NCBI GenBank assembly: GCA_024036415.1
Contig: JAMWET010001215.1
Span: forward strand, 28,501 to 92,500
Source of the DNA: Prochilodus magdalenae
Lineage: Eukaryota > Chordata > Actinopteri > Characiformes > Prochilodontidae
DNA length: 64,000 nt
Direction: 5' to 3'
Shown: positions 1-10,479 of the stretch, piece after piece
How positions within the stretch are numbered: the stretch's first letter is position 1
How the letters are laid out: the number at the start of each line of letters is the position of its first letter
Position numbers and translations under genes: made by a program
The notes under the pieces: model-generated
What the model saw: only the letters and a program-made list of their open reading frames with translations
The model's database searches: none
What the model was told of the DNA's origin: nothing

Positions 1-415
1 ACTCTCAGACACTTTACTGTATATACTGTACATCTGAACTCCTGGACACTCTGGACACTTTACTGTATATACTGTACATCTGAACTCCTGGACACTCTGG
101 ACACTTTACTGTATATACTGTACATCTGAACTCCTGGACACTCTGGACACTTACTGTATATACTGTACATCTGAACTCCTGGACACTTTCAGACACTTTA
201 CTGTATATACTGTACATCTGAACTCCTGGACACTTTCAGACACTTTACTGTATATACTGTACATCTGAACTCCTGGACACTCTGGACACTTACTGTATAT
301 ACTGTACATCTGAACTCCAGGACATTCTGGACACTTACTGTATATACTGTACATCTGAACTCCAGGACACTCTGGACACTTACTGTATATACTGTACATC
401 TTTAACTACTGGACA
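1..415. repeat. 46-bp minisatellite, about 9 copies, cut by the window edge
   Basis: A 45-46 bp unit is repeated head to tail about nine times. Each unit carries the near-palindrome CTGTATATACTGTACATC followed by variants of TGAACTCCTGGACACTCTGGACAC. Units differ mainly by one T (CTTTACTG or CTTACTG) and by TCCTGG versus TCCAGG. The array begins before base 1 and decays around 405-420. The reverse-strand reading frames here only reflect the repeat. Confidence 0.95.
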
Positions 416-460
416 CTCCACTCCACTTAAATACCAATATATCTATCTATATAGATGGAC

Positions 461-650
461 AGTCTTCTGCCAATGCCCCTGATGCTAACAGGATGACTCA
501 TGGAGGCGTCAGTGCTCGCTGATTCTCTGCTATCATGGCTATTTTGTCAGCCAGGTACAGCAATAATGGCCGTCCTTGCTTACGTCACATGTATGCCCTG
601 AGTGAGAAACTTGAATCATGCAACCTACACACCAAGTGTCAATCCTCCAT
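461..650 (-). mobile_element. TcB Tc1-like element, N-terminal-side fragment
   Basis: This aligns by eye with the TcB copy at 60720-60900 (shared landmarks CTAACAGGATGAC, CAGGTACAG, CCTTGCTT.CGTCACATG). Both terminal repeats are missing. It is an old, divergent fragment in minus orientation. Confidence 0.6.
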
Positions 651-692
651 GGATCCTATTTATGCAACTTTTGGTGATGAGTGAGTTGTTGT

Positions 693-735
693 TATTCTTC
701 TTCTTCTTCTTCTTCTTCTTATTATTATTATTATT
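693..735. repeat. (TTC)n followed by (TTA)n microsatellite
   Basis: About nine TTC units run directly into about five TTA units. This explains the poly-Phe/Leu stretch in the forward reading frame here. Confidence 0.97.
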
Positions 736-1598
736 GCTGTTATTAGCTTACAGCAAGTGGTCCAAAACTGCTACTGGGCCATACAAATGCAAGATAGGGG
801 GGGATAATAACGTCCATAGTGAAACCACCAATGGAAATAAATCCACTAAACTGGAACCTGGAGACACCTTAACCAACAAACGGGACAAACACAAGAGGAA
901 TGAATACATGGGGAAATGAACAAGATACACCTGGACACAATTACAGGTGGGGCAACAGATAGGATGCAGGTGAGGGGTAGGACAAAGGGTTTGAGCAAGG
1001 GAGGGACAAAAAAACTGAAACAAAAAACACATGGCCAGAGATCTGAGAACACAACACACTACTACATGTGTTAATGCACAATGCCTGTTTATTTGCTGAA
1101 TTTTACATATTGGAGAAAACGACTGTGATGCAACGAATGTCTGGAACAATATCAGCAAACAAATAGAAAATGTTCCCTGAAATTTCCAACAAAATAAAAA
1201 CATAGCATAATGTTAACTCGCTGCAGAAGTGTATTTGTCGTCTGCACGTGCTGGGATGGCACAGATTTATAGTATTCCCAGTATTTGGTGCTGTGACTGC
1301 ACTGATATGCACTGATAATGTCAGTGGCAGGCAGTTTTATTCTGCAGCTCCGTTAGCCATATTTGCTTACATGCCGTCTTCCCCGTATAAATGAGGCAGT
1401 CTCTCGTCCAGTCAGAAAGCTGGTTGTCAATGCTGGCAAATGTAGAAATGGCCATAAGTGAAAGCAGACTGTGAAGAGGATTAGCCAACAGTGCTGTCCA
1501 GGCGGATCTCAACCCACAGTGTTTTACATCCACAAATATGGAGGCCATTCCTTAGCTATAAGGCCTAACGCTGTTACTTTCAGACAGTAGGTTTTATA
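736..1598. other. Non-repetitive stretch, nothing recognised
   Basis: Short open frames exist on both strands, the longest 151 codons on minus at 748-1203. None matches a protein family I recognise and the frame is rich in Cys, Phe and Leu as expected of chance. No repeat seen elsewhere in the window occurs here. Confidence 0.5.
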
Positions 1599-1850
1599 TA
1601 TCATCGCTGTCCAGAGAAAAACAGGTATCTCCAAAATGGCAACTTTACAGGAGAGGCCAAAAACCTCTTTTAATTTGAATGGAAGTCAATGGAACCAGAC
1701 GTCTTTCCAAGCAGTTTTGGGTCATTTCTGTGAGTCCATTCTTTATGAAATTCACAGCCAGTGTAAACAGCAGCTCATGTGATCCAATGAAGCATACAAG
1801 TAAAAATCAACAAAAATGGAGATACATGTTTTTCTCTGGACAGCGACGAA
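1599..1850 (+). mobile_element. MITE-1 copy A
   Basis: A non-autonomous inverted-repeat element. The left end reads ATCATCGCTGTCCAGAGAAA and the right end GGACAGCGACGA, which are inverted copies of one another, extended by CAGGTATCTCC and GGAGATACATG just inside. The interior (GGCAACTTTACAGGAGAGGCC, then AACCAGACGTCTTTCC and GTAAACAGCAGCTCATG) is shared with the copies at 5614, 12144 and 57313. It has no coding capacity. A clear target duplication is not visible at this copy. Confidence 0.85.
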
Positions 1851-2129
1851 ATGACTTTTTGTAACACTTCCTTTTTTGACTCTACATTTATTCCAAGACA
1901 CTCTGTTAACTTAATTATACTCAGGAAATCAATGGGATTTGATCAGGGGTGCCCAAACTTTTGTCTGTTTGATTTAACATGTATCATTATTCTCATTAAT
2001 ATATTTGTGCCCAGTTCATATTATACCTCAGTTCATTCAGATAACCTCTTTCTGCAGGCTGTCCAGTGGCAATGCCGCCATTGATGGATATTTCTATTAC
2101 TAGAATTACTAGGTGACTAGGTTACTAGG

Positions 2130-2345
2130 TGGTTGGTGTAGCTCAGTGGGTAACACCACTCTACTCAGGGTGCCACCTCTACATGTGGGAGACTGGGGTC
2201 TGAATCCCAGTCTGGGTGACTATGCTGAGCTACACCAATAAGAGTCCTTGGGCAAGACTCCTAACACTACACTGGCCTACCTGTAATCATTAACCTTGTA
2301 AGTCGCTCTGGATAAGAGTGTCAGCTAAATGCCGTAAATGTAGAA
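2130..2345 (+). mobile_element. tRNA-derived SINE (SINE-A)
   Basis: The head resembles a tRNA gene, with an A box at GTGTAGCTCAGTGGG and a degenerate B box at GGGTCTGAATCCC. A body with AAGAGTCCTTGGGCAAGACT follows, then the 3' tail AGTCGCTCTGGATAAGAGTG and GCCGTAAATG. The tail type is widespread in teleost SINEs and probably serves for recognition by a partner LINE (inference). TAGAATTACT upstream (2101) and TAGAATTATT downstream (2341) are similar but not cleanly adjacent. Confidence 0.88.
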
Positions 2346-2362
2346 TTATTTAAAATACATAA

Positions 2363-2817
2363 ACTCACCTGTGACTGAAACATACCTAGTAGGGTGTGAT
2401 ACCTCCATGTACACTAATAACAGCTGCGATTTGGCATGGACTGGACAAATTTCTAGATGTGGGCCACATCAATGTACATTCACTCTTGCATTAAAGAATT
2501 GCGCAGTTGGTTCGGATTTGGTGGATGCCTTCCCTTGCACAATCCTGAGGAGAACTTCCTGTAGACTGGGTTTGTGCCCCTGCTGGTAGACCTATATGAC
2601 TGTGTGCATCCATACACCTGTAAATTCAGCTACTTCCTTCCTTTAGCCAGTCATTAACATCTGCTTTGGATCCATTTCCCACACATGGAACGAGACATTC
2701 CCTGCACTGTAGCACCTCCTCTCAATCTATGAATCCCGTCACTCACACCCCTCAGGTATTTATATCTCCATCATCCTTGGGCAGCGCCATCTGCAGGAGC
2801 CTGAAGTTACTACCACC
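2363..2817 (-). mobile_element. TcC Tc1-like deletion derivative
   Basis: This is the most complete minus copy of the TcC family. From right to left it has the lead CTTCAGGCTCCTGCAGATGG, the GAGTGACGGGATTCATAGA leader, then decayed coding sequence for the helix-turn-helix (VKEVAESAG in the copy at 53399) and for a short C-terminal tail, ending at TTTCAGTCACAGGTGA. The catalytic core is absent. The related copies are at 27940, 52883, 53189 and 60265. Confidence 0.6.
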
Positions 2818-3160
2818 TTAAACACACAAGGAGCTTGTTTGGAGCCCAGCTTTGGAATTTTCCATTATTGCAAAATCACATTTTATTAATAGTAAAAGTT
2901 AATATGAATTATTATTATCATCATCACATGGTATGCCGGTGCAGAAACAGGCATGATAAGATTTGCCTCTATTAAATCTGGACTGTATCCAGTTCCACAG
3001 AGGGTGGGTGGGTGAGAAATGTAATTGGAGACATGCCATGTCTGCTTTTGATAGGCTGGAGAGAAATAGCCCTCTCTTGTAGCGATGTTAGCGTCACAGA
3101 GTGTGCGATGGCGACACGTCAGCAGTCCTGCTGGAGTTTTATTTTATTTAATCCAGTGTT
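2818..3160. other. Non-repetitive stretch, nothing recognised
   Basis: Moderately AT-rich DNA between TcC and the G tract. No gene, repeat or RNA signal was seen. Confidence 0.45.
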
Positions 3161-3182
3161 GGGTGGGATGGGGTGGCAGGGT

Positions 3183-3219
<37 letters not shown>

Positions 3220-3268
3220 GTGGGGGGGGGGGGGGGGGGGCGGTGTACGAGGGGGGGGTACAGGCGGT

Positions 3269-3312
<44 letters not shown>

Positions 3313-3440
3313 AATGGGGGGGGGAGAGGGGGGGGGGGTGGGGGGGGGGGGGGGGGGAGGGGGTGGGGGGGGGGGGGGGGGGGGGGGGTTGATGGGCGGG
3401 GAGCGTTGCCCCAGGGGGGGGGACTGTTCTGGGGGGTTGA
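3161..3440. repeat. Poly-G tract with rare interruptions
   Basis: About 270 bases are almost pure G on the plus strand, in runs of up to roughly 40, broken by a few T, A, C and TGTACGAG-like interruptions. The strand is strongly G-quadruplex prone. All reading frames here are poly-Gly or poly-Pro and are not genes. Run lengths in such DNA are often wrong in assemblies. Confidence 0.97.
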
Positions 3441-3539
3441 TAACTTTAGCTCTCATCCTGCGGCTTGTCTGTCAGCTCTGACACGGTAATATCTCCCCAG
3501 CCCTCTGTTTCCTACTCACTTTCATTTATTTTAAAATAC

Positions 3540-4015
3540 CATTTCACACCCTGCTGCCTTTAACTAGGCATTATACAGTGTTTTGGGGCGAGCCGGATAG
3601 ATTGAATCGTGACAGAGACAGCGTCTCTCTGCTGCCGCTGAAAAATAGCGGAATATTGTCAATGGCAATGACTCGACTCTATAAAATGGCACAAAGACTG
3701 AAGATGATGATGCCCCCCTCCACCCCCCCTCTCCCCCTTGCCGCCTATTCTACCCTTCCATTTGGTGTATGTGTATGAAAGAGAGCTGGAGAGATTGTGT
3801 GTTCACTGCTCCACTCGTTCAAATCCACTCCGCCTGTCAAAACAATATCAATCGCACTTCACGTTCTCTCTGTTCGATTGCGCCAAAAAGGGGAACGCTG
3901 CGCCAGAGAATTGCTTCTCAATTGCAGAAATTGAACATTTCCCCTCGCCTTCTAGGATACCTCTCGAATGTACACAAATCCAGGGTAGGCTTATAATAAG
4001 CAAGCTTGGCTTTTA
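3540..4015. other. Non-repetitive island, candidate conserved non-coding element
   Basis: This sequence is not shared with any other part of the window and has mixed composition with short motifs such as ACAATATCAATCGC and AATTGCTTCTCAATTGCAG. The overlapping short open frames at 3578-4016 occur in several phases at once and match nothing I recognise. Conservation is inferred only from its non-repetitive character. Confidence 0.3.
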
Positions 4016-4244
4016 GCTACAGTACTAAAAAATCTCTTGGGCAAATTTTTACATTTTGCAAAAATTGAAAATGAACACATATACAGTAATAACGTTTCAT
4101 GAAGGCTGACTTTAATGTGGTGTTGAATTTCAAATTCCCCAAAAATTTCAAAAATTTACATTTTTATCTTTTTTGCTACAGGCCCGGCTTGCGTATTGTT
4201 TTGAAAATGAACCCTTAATTAAAATCAGGCTTTAAAATATATAC

Positions 4245-4458
4245 ATTTACGGTATTTTGCTGATGCGCTTATCCAGAGCGACTTACAAGGTTAAACATAT
4301 TACAGGTAGGCCAATGTAGTGTTAGGAGTCTTGCCCAAGGACTCTTATTGGTGTAGCACAGCATAGTCACTCAGCCTGGGATTCGAACCCCAGTCTCCCA
4401 CGTGTGGTGGTGGCTACTTGGCAGGTAGTGGTGTTATCCGCTGAGCTACACCAACCAC
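4245..4458 (-). mobile_element. tRNA-derived SINE (SINE-A)
   Basis: In minus orientation. The tail end reads TTATCCAGAGCGACTTACAA at the left, the B box complement is GGGATTCGAACCCC and the A-box complement GCTGAGCTACACCAACCAC lies at the right. ATATAC occurs directly on both sides (4237-4242 and 4459-4464) and may be a short target duplication. Confidence 0.9.
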
Positions 4459-4529
4459 ATATACGAAAACAGCTGACCAACCTTTAACGTCAGTTTAATT
4501 TTTTTGAGTTTTCATTTTTTCAGTCAATA

Positions 4530-4950
4530 TTTACACTCATCATCAAAACAATAGCCGCACCCAGAGGGAAGTGTGGGAGTTGGGTGCTATTGGGAAGGAA
4601 GATAAAGGTTACCAGGAACAATAAACCAGGATAACTTTAGATGTTGAATCATGTTAAATTTATTGAGCTACCCGTATGGAAGTAGTATCTCTCAGTATGG
4701 CGTCGAGCAGCCATGTTTGTTAATGCAACATGCCAGAGGTTCCTAATGGCGTCCTATGATAATCCATCCCATGTAGCTTTAATATTCTCACACAGTTCCT
4801 GCAGATGGTGCGGTAGGGGTGGAGGTGGAGTGACACCAGGCCTTTTGGGCAAGTGACACATTACAACAAACCGTTCATGTGCATGTAGTCCTGCGTCGTG
4901 CAGCTTTCTGCCAGTGGTGCTGGCACTAACAGGATCCCACTGGATGCAGG
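4530..4950 (-). mobile_element. TcB Tc1-like element, 3' part with terminal repeat
   Basis: Reading on the minus strand, the copy ends at 4530 with the terminal repeat that matches the one at 63690-63741 (TTTACACTCATCATCA, AATAGC.GCACCCAGA). Inside are the shared 3' region (GGTTACCAGGAACAATAAA), the C-terminal coding remnant (GGTGTCACTCCACCTCC complement, CACCATCTGCAGGAACTGTG complement) and a jump to the N-terminal side (GTAGTCCTG.GTCGTGCAGC). The middle of the transposase is missing. It becomes unrecognisable after about 4950. Confidence 0.7.
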
Positions 4951-5109
4951 TTCTTCTCTCTGTGGTTTGTGTAGGTCTATGGTAGTATCTGCTTGATATG
5001 TTGATAAGACTATCTCAATTCCCTCAGCCCTTCAGTGCGAACCCTCACACTGCTTCCACACTGTTCTCCAAGGCATACTTTGCTTACACGTCACAAAATA
5101 TCATAAGTA

Positions 5110-5608
5110 ATATTCACTCATTATCAGAAGAATAGCTGCACCCAGAAGGCACCAACCAACAGGAATGGAACTTGTGACGACTGCCCTTAGACTTAGACCT
5201 TAGACCAAAGACTGCAATGGTGTTGTGCGAGACTGTCATGGAAAGACTCAGAATGGAAGCAGGTCACCTTTAATAACGAGTCCCGCTTTTGTCTTAGTGG
5301 ACGACCAAAGAGTCCGTGTGTGGAGGCACCGTGGTCAGCACCAAGATGAACGGTTTGTTGTCATGCATCACACGTCCAGAAGACCTGGTGTCACTCCACA
5401 TCCACCCCTACCGCACCATCTGCAGGAACTGTGTGAGGATATTCAAGCTGGATGGGATGGATTATCACAGGACACCATTAGGAACGTCTACAACTCCATG
5501 CTGAGACGCCTGGCATGTTGTGTTAGCTCTGACGTCATACTGAGGGACTACTTCTGTATGTGTAGCACAATATATATTACCCATATCAGTCTAAATTTAA
5601 TCAATATA
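5110..5608 (+). mobile_element. TcB Tc1-like deletion derivative
   Basis: The 5' end reads ATTCACTCATTATCAGAAGA followed by ATAGCTGCACCCAGAAGG. The coding remnant keeps GACTGCAATGGTGTTGTGCG, a decayed FSDESRF region (AACGAGTCCCGCTTT), VWRHRGQHQ and then the C-terminal region PHHLQELCEDIQAGWDGLSQ and TIRNVYNSMLRRLA. That C-terminal pattern is typical of Tc1/mariner transposases. The second Asp and the Glu of the DDE triad have been removed by deletion. The sequence stops just where MITE-1 copy B begins. Confidence 0.75.
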
Positions 5609-5613
5609 TATAT

Positions 5614-5866
5614 ATTGTCGCTATCCAAAGAAAAACATGTATCTCCATTTTTGTTGATTTTTATTTTTATGCTTCATTTGATCACATGATCTGCTGTTTA
5701 CACTGTGTGGGAATTTCATGAAGAATGGACCAACAGAAATGGCCCAGAGGTGCTTTGAAAGACGTCTGGTTCCACTGACTTCCATTCAAATTACAGGAGG
5801 TTTTTGGCCTTTCCTGAAAAGTAGCCATTTTGGAGATACCTGTTTTTCTTTGGACAGCGACGATAT
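5614..5866 (-). mobile_element. MITE-1 copy B
   Basis: The left end TTGTCGCTATCCAAAGAAA and the right end TTTGGACAGCGACGAT are inverted repeats. The interior matches copies A, C and D in opposite orientation (GACGTCTGGTTCC, TTTTTGGCCTTTCCTG). ATATATAT flanks both ends, consistent with an 8-bp duplication but uninformative because the site is (AT)n. Confidence 0.88.
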
Positions 5867-5877
5867 ATATATATATA

Positions 5878-6416
5878 CAGGGGTTGGACAATGAAACTGA
5901 AACACCTGGTTTTAGACCACAATCATTTATTAGTATGGTGTAGGGCCTCCTTTTGCGGCCAATACAGCGTCAGTTGGTCTTGGGAATGACATATACTGCG
6001 TCCTGCACAGTGGTCAGAGGGATTTTAAGCCATTCTTCTTGCAGGATAGTGGCCAGGTCACTACGTGATGCTGGTGGAGGTTCGTCCTTCTTGGTGGTAT
6101 GCTGACATTACCCTGGATACCGTGGCTCTTGATACATCACAAAGACTTGCTGTCTTGGTCACAGATGCGCCAGCAAGACGTGCACCAACAGTTTGTCCTC
6201 TTTTGAACTCTGGTATGTCAACCCATTCATATGCCTGTGTGCATTGCAGTATTTTGAATCAGAACTGTGCTCTTACCTGCTAACTGAACCTTCACACTCT
6301 GCTCTTACTGGTGCAATGTGCAATTAATGAAGATTGGCCACCAGGCTGGTCCAATTTAGCCATGAGACCTCCCACACTAAAATGACAGGTGTTTCAGTTT
6401 CATTGTCCAACCCCTG
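5878..6416 (-). mobile_element. TcA Tc1-like deletion derivative, complete ends
   Basis: The element is bounded by TA and perfect-looking inverted ends CAGGGGTTGGACAATGAAAC and the complement ending GTCCAACCCCTG. On the minus strand it encodes a degenerate N-terminal helix-turn-helix (VGARLAGASVTKTASLCDVS in the better copy at 29341) and, after an internal deletion, the C-terminal tail DAVLAAKGGPTPY typical of Tc1 transposases. The catalytic core is absent, so the copy is non-autonomous. Five copies in this window share this structure. Confidence 0.9.
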
Positions 6417-6839
6417 TACATATATATAGATATATAGTATATCTCCTGACAATAAAAAAAAAACTTAATGGCTGTTTAACTGGAAATGGAATGAATGGAG
6501 GATGATATAGGACTGCCACACTAAATGAGCCTAGTTTATGATATGATATGATAATTGTAGTAATTTAGTAAATTAACCCTTAAGATGATTGTGTTTTTGT
6601 AATATGTAATTATTTTTTTCAGCAGCACAAAAGGCCATGGGTAAGAAATATGAACATTGTGAAAAGTTAGTAGTGTAATTTAGACTTACCTGTTTTTAAG
6701 AAGTCGGATTCATGTATGTACTGAAAGACAAACACTTCCCGCTCCCTTATCGCCTACTGTTTTCAATAACACAGATTATTTTTGTTTTCCATTCCTGATT
6801 ATTTTTTGTTTAATCTTTGTTTGATCGTCCAAACGTCCT
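6417..6839. other. AT-rich stretch, nothing recognised
   Basis: Begins with a short TATATA run next to TcA. The rest is AT-rich with no recognisable gene or family. Confidence 0.45.
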
Positions 6840-7235
6840 CCTTTATATTCCTGAATATCATTAGTCTGTCTCGTTCTCTATTAGAGTTTAACCCACTGGC
6901 AAATGGGAAATGATATGCAAACGTATTCAGGGTTTTCCAGTGTCTCTGCATAATTTAGGCTGCCTCCCTGCTGGATTAATCTGATTGGACAGTTATGTAA
7001 AGAGAGCGGGGTCTGAGCTGTCACTCTCTGGCTGCGGGGCACCGAGCCAATTGTTTTTGACACAGAAAACACTTTTGGGAATATTGCATGTATTTTTGCC
7101 CGCAAACTACAGCCGACACGTTCTGTAGCCCAAGAGGGTTTAGAGGTTCTCATGTCTTTGTTGGCAGTACATCTTTTCAGGTCTGATGGTAGACATGCAC
7201 TGAGTTCCCACGGCTTGATACACATTCTTCAGTGA
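6840..7235. other. Non-repetitive island, candidate conserved non-coding element
   Basis: Mixed-composition single-copy sequence with motifs such as GATATGCAAACG (octamer-like), GGATTAATCTGATTGG and ACAGTTATGTAAAG. A 114-codon minus frame spans it but its protein is not recognisable. The call rests only on contrast with the surrounding repeats. Confidence 0.35.
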
Positions 7236-7317
7236 GTGGGTTAAAGCATATATACCTATATATACTAAATTAAAATCTAGATATATAAATAAGTGCGTGG
7301 ATCAAATGAACATTAAG

Positions 7318-8735
7318 TGCTGTTTAAATGAACAACATAAGCCATATCGCCCCCTACACTTCCTGTAGGGTATTACAATCTGTCAGAACGACTGTATGGA
7401 CCATATAAACATTATGGAGCAGTTCTTAAATGAAAGCCATATCGCCATATCGCCCTCTACACTTCCTGTAGGGTATTGCAATCTGTCAGAACAACTGTAT
7501 GGACCATATAAACATTATGGTGCACCTTAAAAAAAAACAATAGAAGCACTTCCTTAGTGCATTACAATCTGCCAAAATGACTGTGTAGATCATATAAACA
7601 TTATGGAGCACTTCTTAAATGAAAGCCATATTGCCATATCGCCCCCTACACTTCCTGTACAGTATTACGGTCTGTCAGAATTACTATGTGGATCATATGA
7701 ACCTTACAGAGTGCTTCTTAAATTAAACAATGGAAGCCATATTGCCCCCTACACTCCCTGTAGTGTATTACAGTCTAACAGGGTGACTGTGTAGATAGAA
7801 GCTGTATCGCCCCCTACACTTCCTGTACACTTTCTGTACAGAATTACTGGTCTGATCAGTATGAATTATAGAGTGCTTCTTAAATGAAACAATGGAAGCC
7901 ATATTGACCCCTACACTCCCTGTAGTGTATTACAGTCTGACAGGATGACTGTGCAGATAGAAGCCATATCGCCCCCTACACTCCCTGTAGTGTATTACAG
8001 TCTAACAGGATGACTGTGTAGATAGAAGCTGTATCGCCCCCTACACTTCCTGTAGAGTATTACGGTCTGTCAGAATTACTGTGTGGATCATATGAACCTT
8101 ATAGAGTGCTTCTTAAATGAAACAATGGAAGCCATATTGCCCCCTACACTCCCTGTAGTGTATTACAGTCTAACAGGTTGACTGTGTGGATGTAAGCTGT
8201 AGATATAACCCCCTACACTTCCTGTAGAGTATTATGGTCTGTCAGAATTACTGTGTGGATCATATGAACATTATAGAGTGCTTCTTAAAAGAAACAATAG
8301 AAGCCATATTGCCCCCTACACTCCCTGTAGTGCATTACAGTCTAACAGGGTGACTGTGTAGATAGAGGCTGTATCGCCCCCTACACTTCCTGTAGAGTAT
8401 TACGGTCTGTCAGAATTACTATGTGGATCATATGAGCATTATCGAGTGCTTCTTAAATTAAACAATGGAAGCCATATTGCCCCCTACACTCCCGGTAGTG
8501 TATTACAGTTGACAGGATGACTGTGGAGAGAGAAGCCATATCGCCCCCTACACTTCCTGCAGAGTATTACGATCTGTCAGAATTACTTTTTGGAGCATAT
8601 GAACCTTATAGAGTGCTTCTTAAATGAAACAATAGAAGCCATATTGCCCCCTACACTCCCGGAAGTGTATTACAGTCTGAGGGGATGACTGTAATACTCT
8701 ACAGGAAGTGTAGGGGCGATATGACTTCTGCTGTT
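7318..8735. repeat. Tandem array of about 105-bp units with an inverted terminal copy
   Basis: About 15 modules start with CCATATCGCCCCCTACACTT (or the CCATATTGCCCCCTACACTC variant), followed by CCTGTAG.GTATTAC and GTCTGTCAG.A.TGACTG; longer modules add TGGATCATATGAACATTATA and GAGTGCTTCTTAAATGAAAC. Long and short modules alternate. The last module (8693-8722) is inverted, reading TACTCTACAGGAAGTGTAGG. No coding capacity is evident. Confidence 0.92.
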
Positions 8736-8929
8736 TTCACTACACATGTAGTTTAATACTACCTGTTATTAAGTATGTTATTAAGTATTAAGTTGTGTTT
8801 TTGTTACTAGCAAACAATGCATCAACTTTTCCGGTCCTCTTTTCGCCAACTAGAAATGGCCAGTTTGTTGTAACGGTTCAACAGTTTGACTCCACTGCAC
8901 AGTGTGAAGATTAGGGGAATTTGGTCCGT

Positions 8930-9290
8930 TCCTCTGCCTGTGCCGTCATGCTGTGTGTGTGCAGAAGGGGGAGTTTTAGGCTGAGTGAGTTCTCCTCCGT
9001 CTTCTGGAGGGGTCCGAGTGGGCCCCCGCTGCTGCCGCTGACATTTCTGTGGTGTTTATTAAGCGGATGACAAGTCTATCAGGGCCCATAAGCAGGCTGA
9101 CACGGGCGGGGGATCTTTCGCTACTTTCGGGGAGGGCATCATCAATCTTCCCTGTGGCCGGCTCTCTGGAGCTGCTGATGGAAAACACAGATTCCTCCCC
9201 TATCCTCCAATGTTCTCCAGGGGTGTTCCCAATTACAAATACAGGATTCGGAAGGGCGGAAAGAATGGGTTCAATTCCAGTATTTGTTTG
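8930..9290. other. Non-repetitive island, candidate conserved non-coding element
   Basis: GC-balanced single-copy sequence directly after the 7.3-8.7 kb array. Short open frames on both strands (70 and 82 codons) overlap each other and are not recognisable, so a coding interpretation is not supported. Confidence 0.3.
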
Positions 9291-9299
9291 CTCTTAATG

Positions 9300-9755
9300 T
9301 TTCCAATACTAGTGATTAAGGCTGTCACAAGTACTTGACTAACTCAATTGCTCAGTTTAACAATCAATCAATATTTGACACTGAATCAGCAGTGATGAGT
9401 TGGCAGTATGGATGATGATAATGCATTATGCAACCTACTGCTCTCTTTCACAGTAAGATTTCTAAATGGTTTCCTGGTTTATATTTTTCCAGTTACATAT
9501 AATAAGAATAGCGGAGCTGGAGGTCCAGGATTCAGGATTGGTGAAAGAAGCATCAGTAATCTTACAGATGCAGGTTAAGTGCTATTTTCATATACTACAT
9601 TACTACATTGTGTGCTGTAGTGCTAAATATACATCACTGGTGCTATTTAAATATACTTCAATAGAACTAATCGTACTCAACTGTATTATTTTAAGACACC
9701 ATTAAGATTTACTTACACATACTTACGTAAAACCAGAATTCCCAATAATTTGGGA
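9300..9755. other. AT-rich stretch, nothing recognised
   Basis: No repeat family, gene or RNA signal seen. Confidence 0.45.
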
Positions 9756-9759
9756 TGTT

Positions 9760-9830
9760 AGGTAAAATGTGAAAAAAAAGAATGCAATGATTAGCAAATC
9801 TGATAGACCCACATATTATATCAGCAGAGG
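9760..9830. repeat. Fragment of a dispersed teleost DNA-transposon-like repeat
   Basis: The stretch with TTTGGGATGTTAGGTAAAAT and GAATGCAATGATTAGCAAAT resembles a very common fish dispersed repeat that I know from memory. Only about 70 bp remain and the superfamily is uncertain. Confidence 0.4.
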
Positions 9831-9834
9831 TGGG

Positions 9835-9970
9835 TGTAAGTCACACATGTGCAAGTCACAAGTAAGTCTCAAATCTTAACCTTAAAGTCTCAAGAAAGTC
9901 CAAAGTACCTGGAAAATTCAAGCAAGTCAGGTCCTGCTATCCGTCAAGCAAGTCTCAAGTCAAGTCATAT
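9835..9970. repeat. Degenerate AAGTCTCAAGTC-type repeat
   Basis: Variants of CAAGTCTCAAGTCAAGTCA recur irregularly over about 135 bp. Similar sequence is a common dispersed low-complexity element of fish genomes. Confidence 0.6.
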
Positions 9971-10470
9971 GGAGTTATGATGCTATAACTCCAGTTTCCA
10001 CCTTTAACTCAGGTAAACATCAGGGGCCCTACAGAGCTGAACTTATTTTCAACACTTACAAACACTGTTTCATTTCTTCTTGTCCTTTTGACTCATCTGT
10101 TAAACACGGTGGTTAAGAAGCGCAAAACGAAATCAAAATAACAAAATAAAAACACATTTACCAACAAAAAAACTTTCAAGAAAACAAAAGAAGAAAGCAA
10201 AATATAATTTTACAACAGCAAAAAAATTACATTCCAGACAGCTTTTGCAAAACAGCTTGGCCCTTGTAAAATGTAATTAACAGAAATAGACTTTTCTTGT
10301 GAGTAAAATATTAGGACATCCCCACATTATATACTGATCAGTTGCCAATGATCCGAACATTGTAAGAAATGAATTTGTAGGAGCTTTTCTTTAAACCTCA
10401 GGTATTTTGTTTGATTTGCTCAAAAAATAAAAAAAATAAAAGGCTGCAGGTGTATATGTGTCAGGGAGGG
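9971..10470. other. A-rich stretch, nothing recognised
   Basis: Contains A-rich runs (10130-10250) but no recognised gene or family. Confidence 0.4.
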
Positions 10471-10479
10471 GATATAAAA

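Noticed and set aside
1..415. CRISPR array (also 42186-43148, 47071-47709)
   Set aside because: Units are directly adjacent, without unique spacers, no cas-like gene exists and the window is vertebrate in character.
748..1203. 151-codon minus frame as a gene
   Set aside because: Chance-like composition, no family, overlapping shorter frames.
2130..2345. tRNA genes at the nine A-box/B-box pairs
   Set aside because: Each is the head of a longer repeated element with a common tail; the heads do not fold as full tRNAs and one copy has target duplications.
3148..3456. Proline-rich or glycine-rich protein
   Set aside because: Composition artefact of the G tract.
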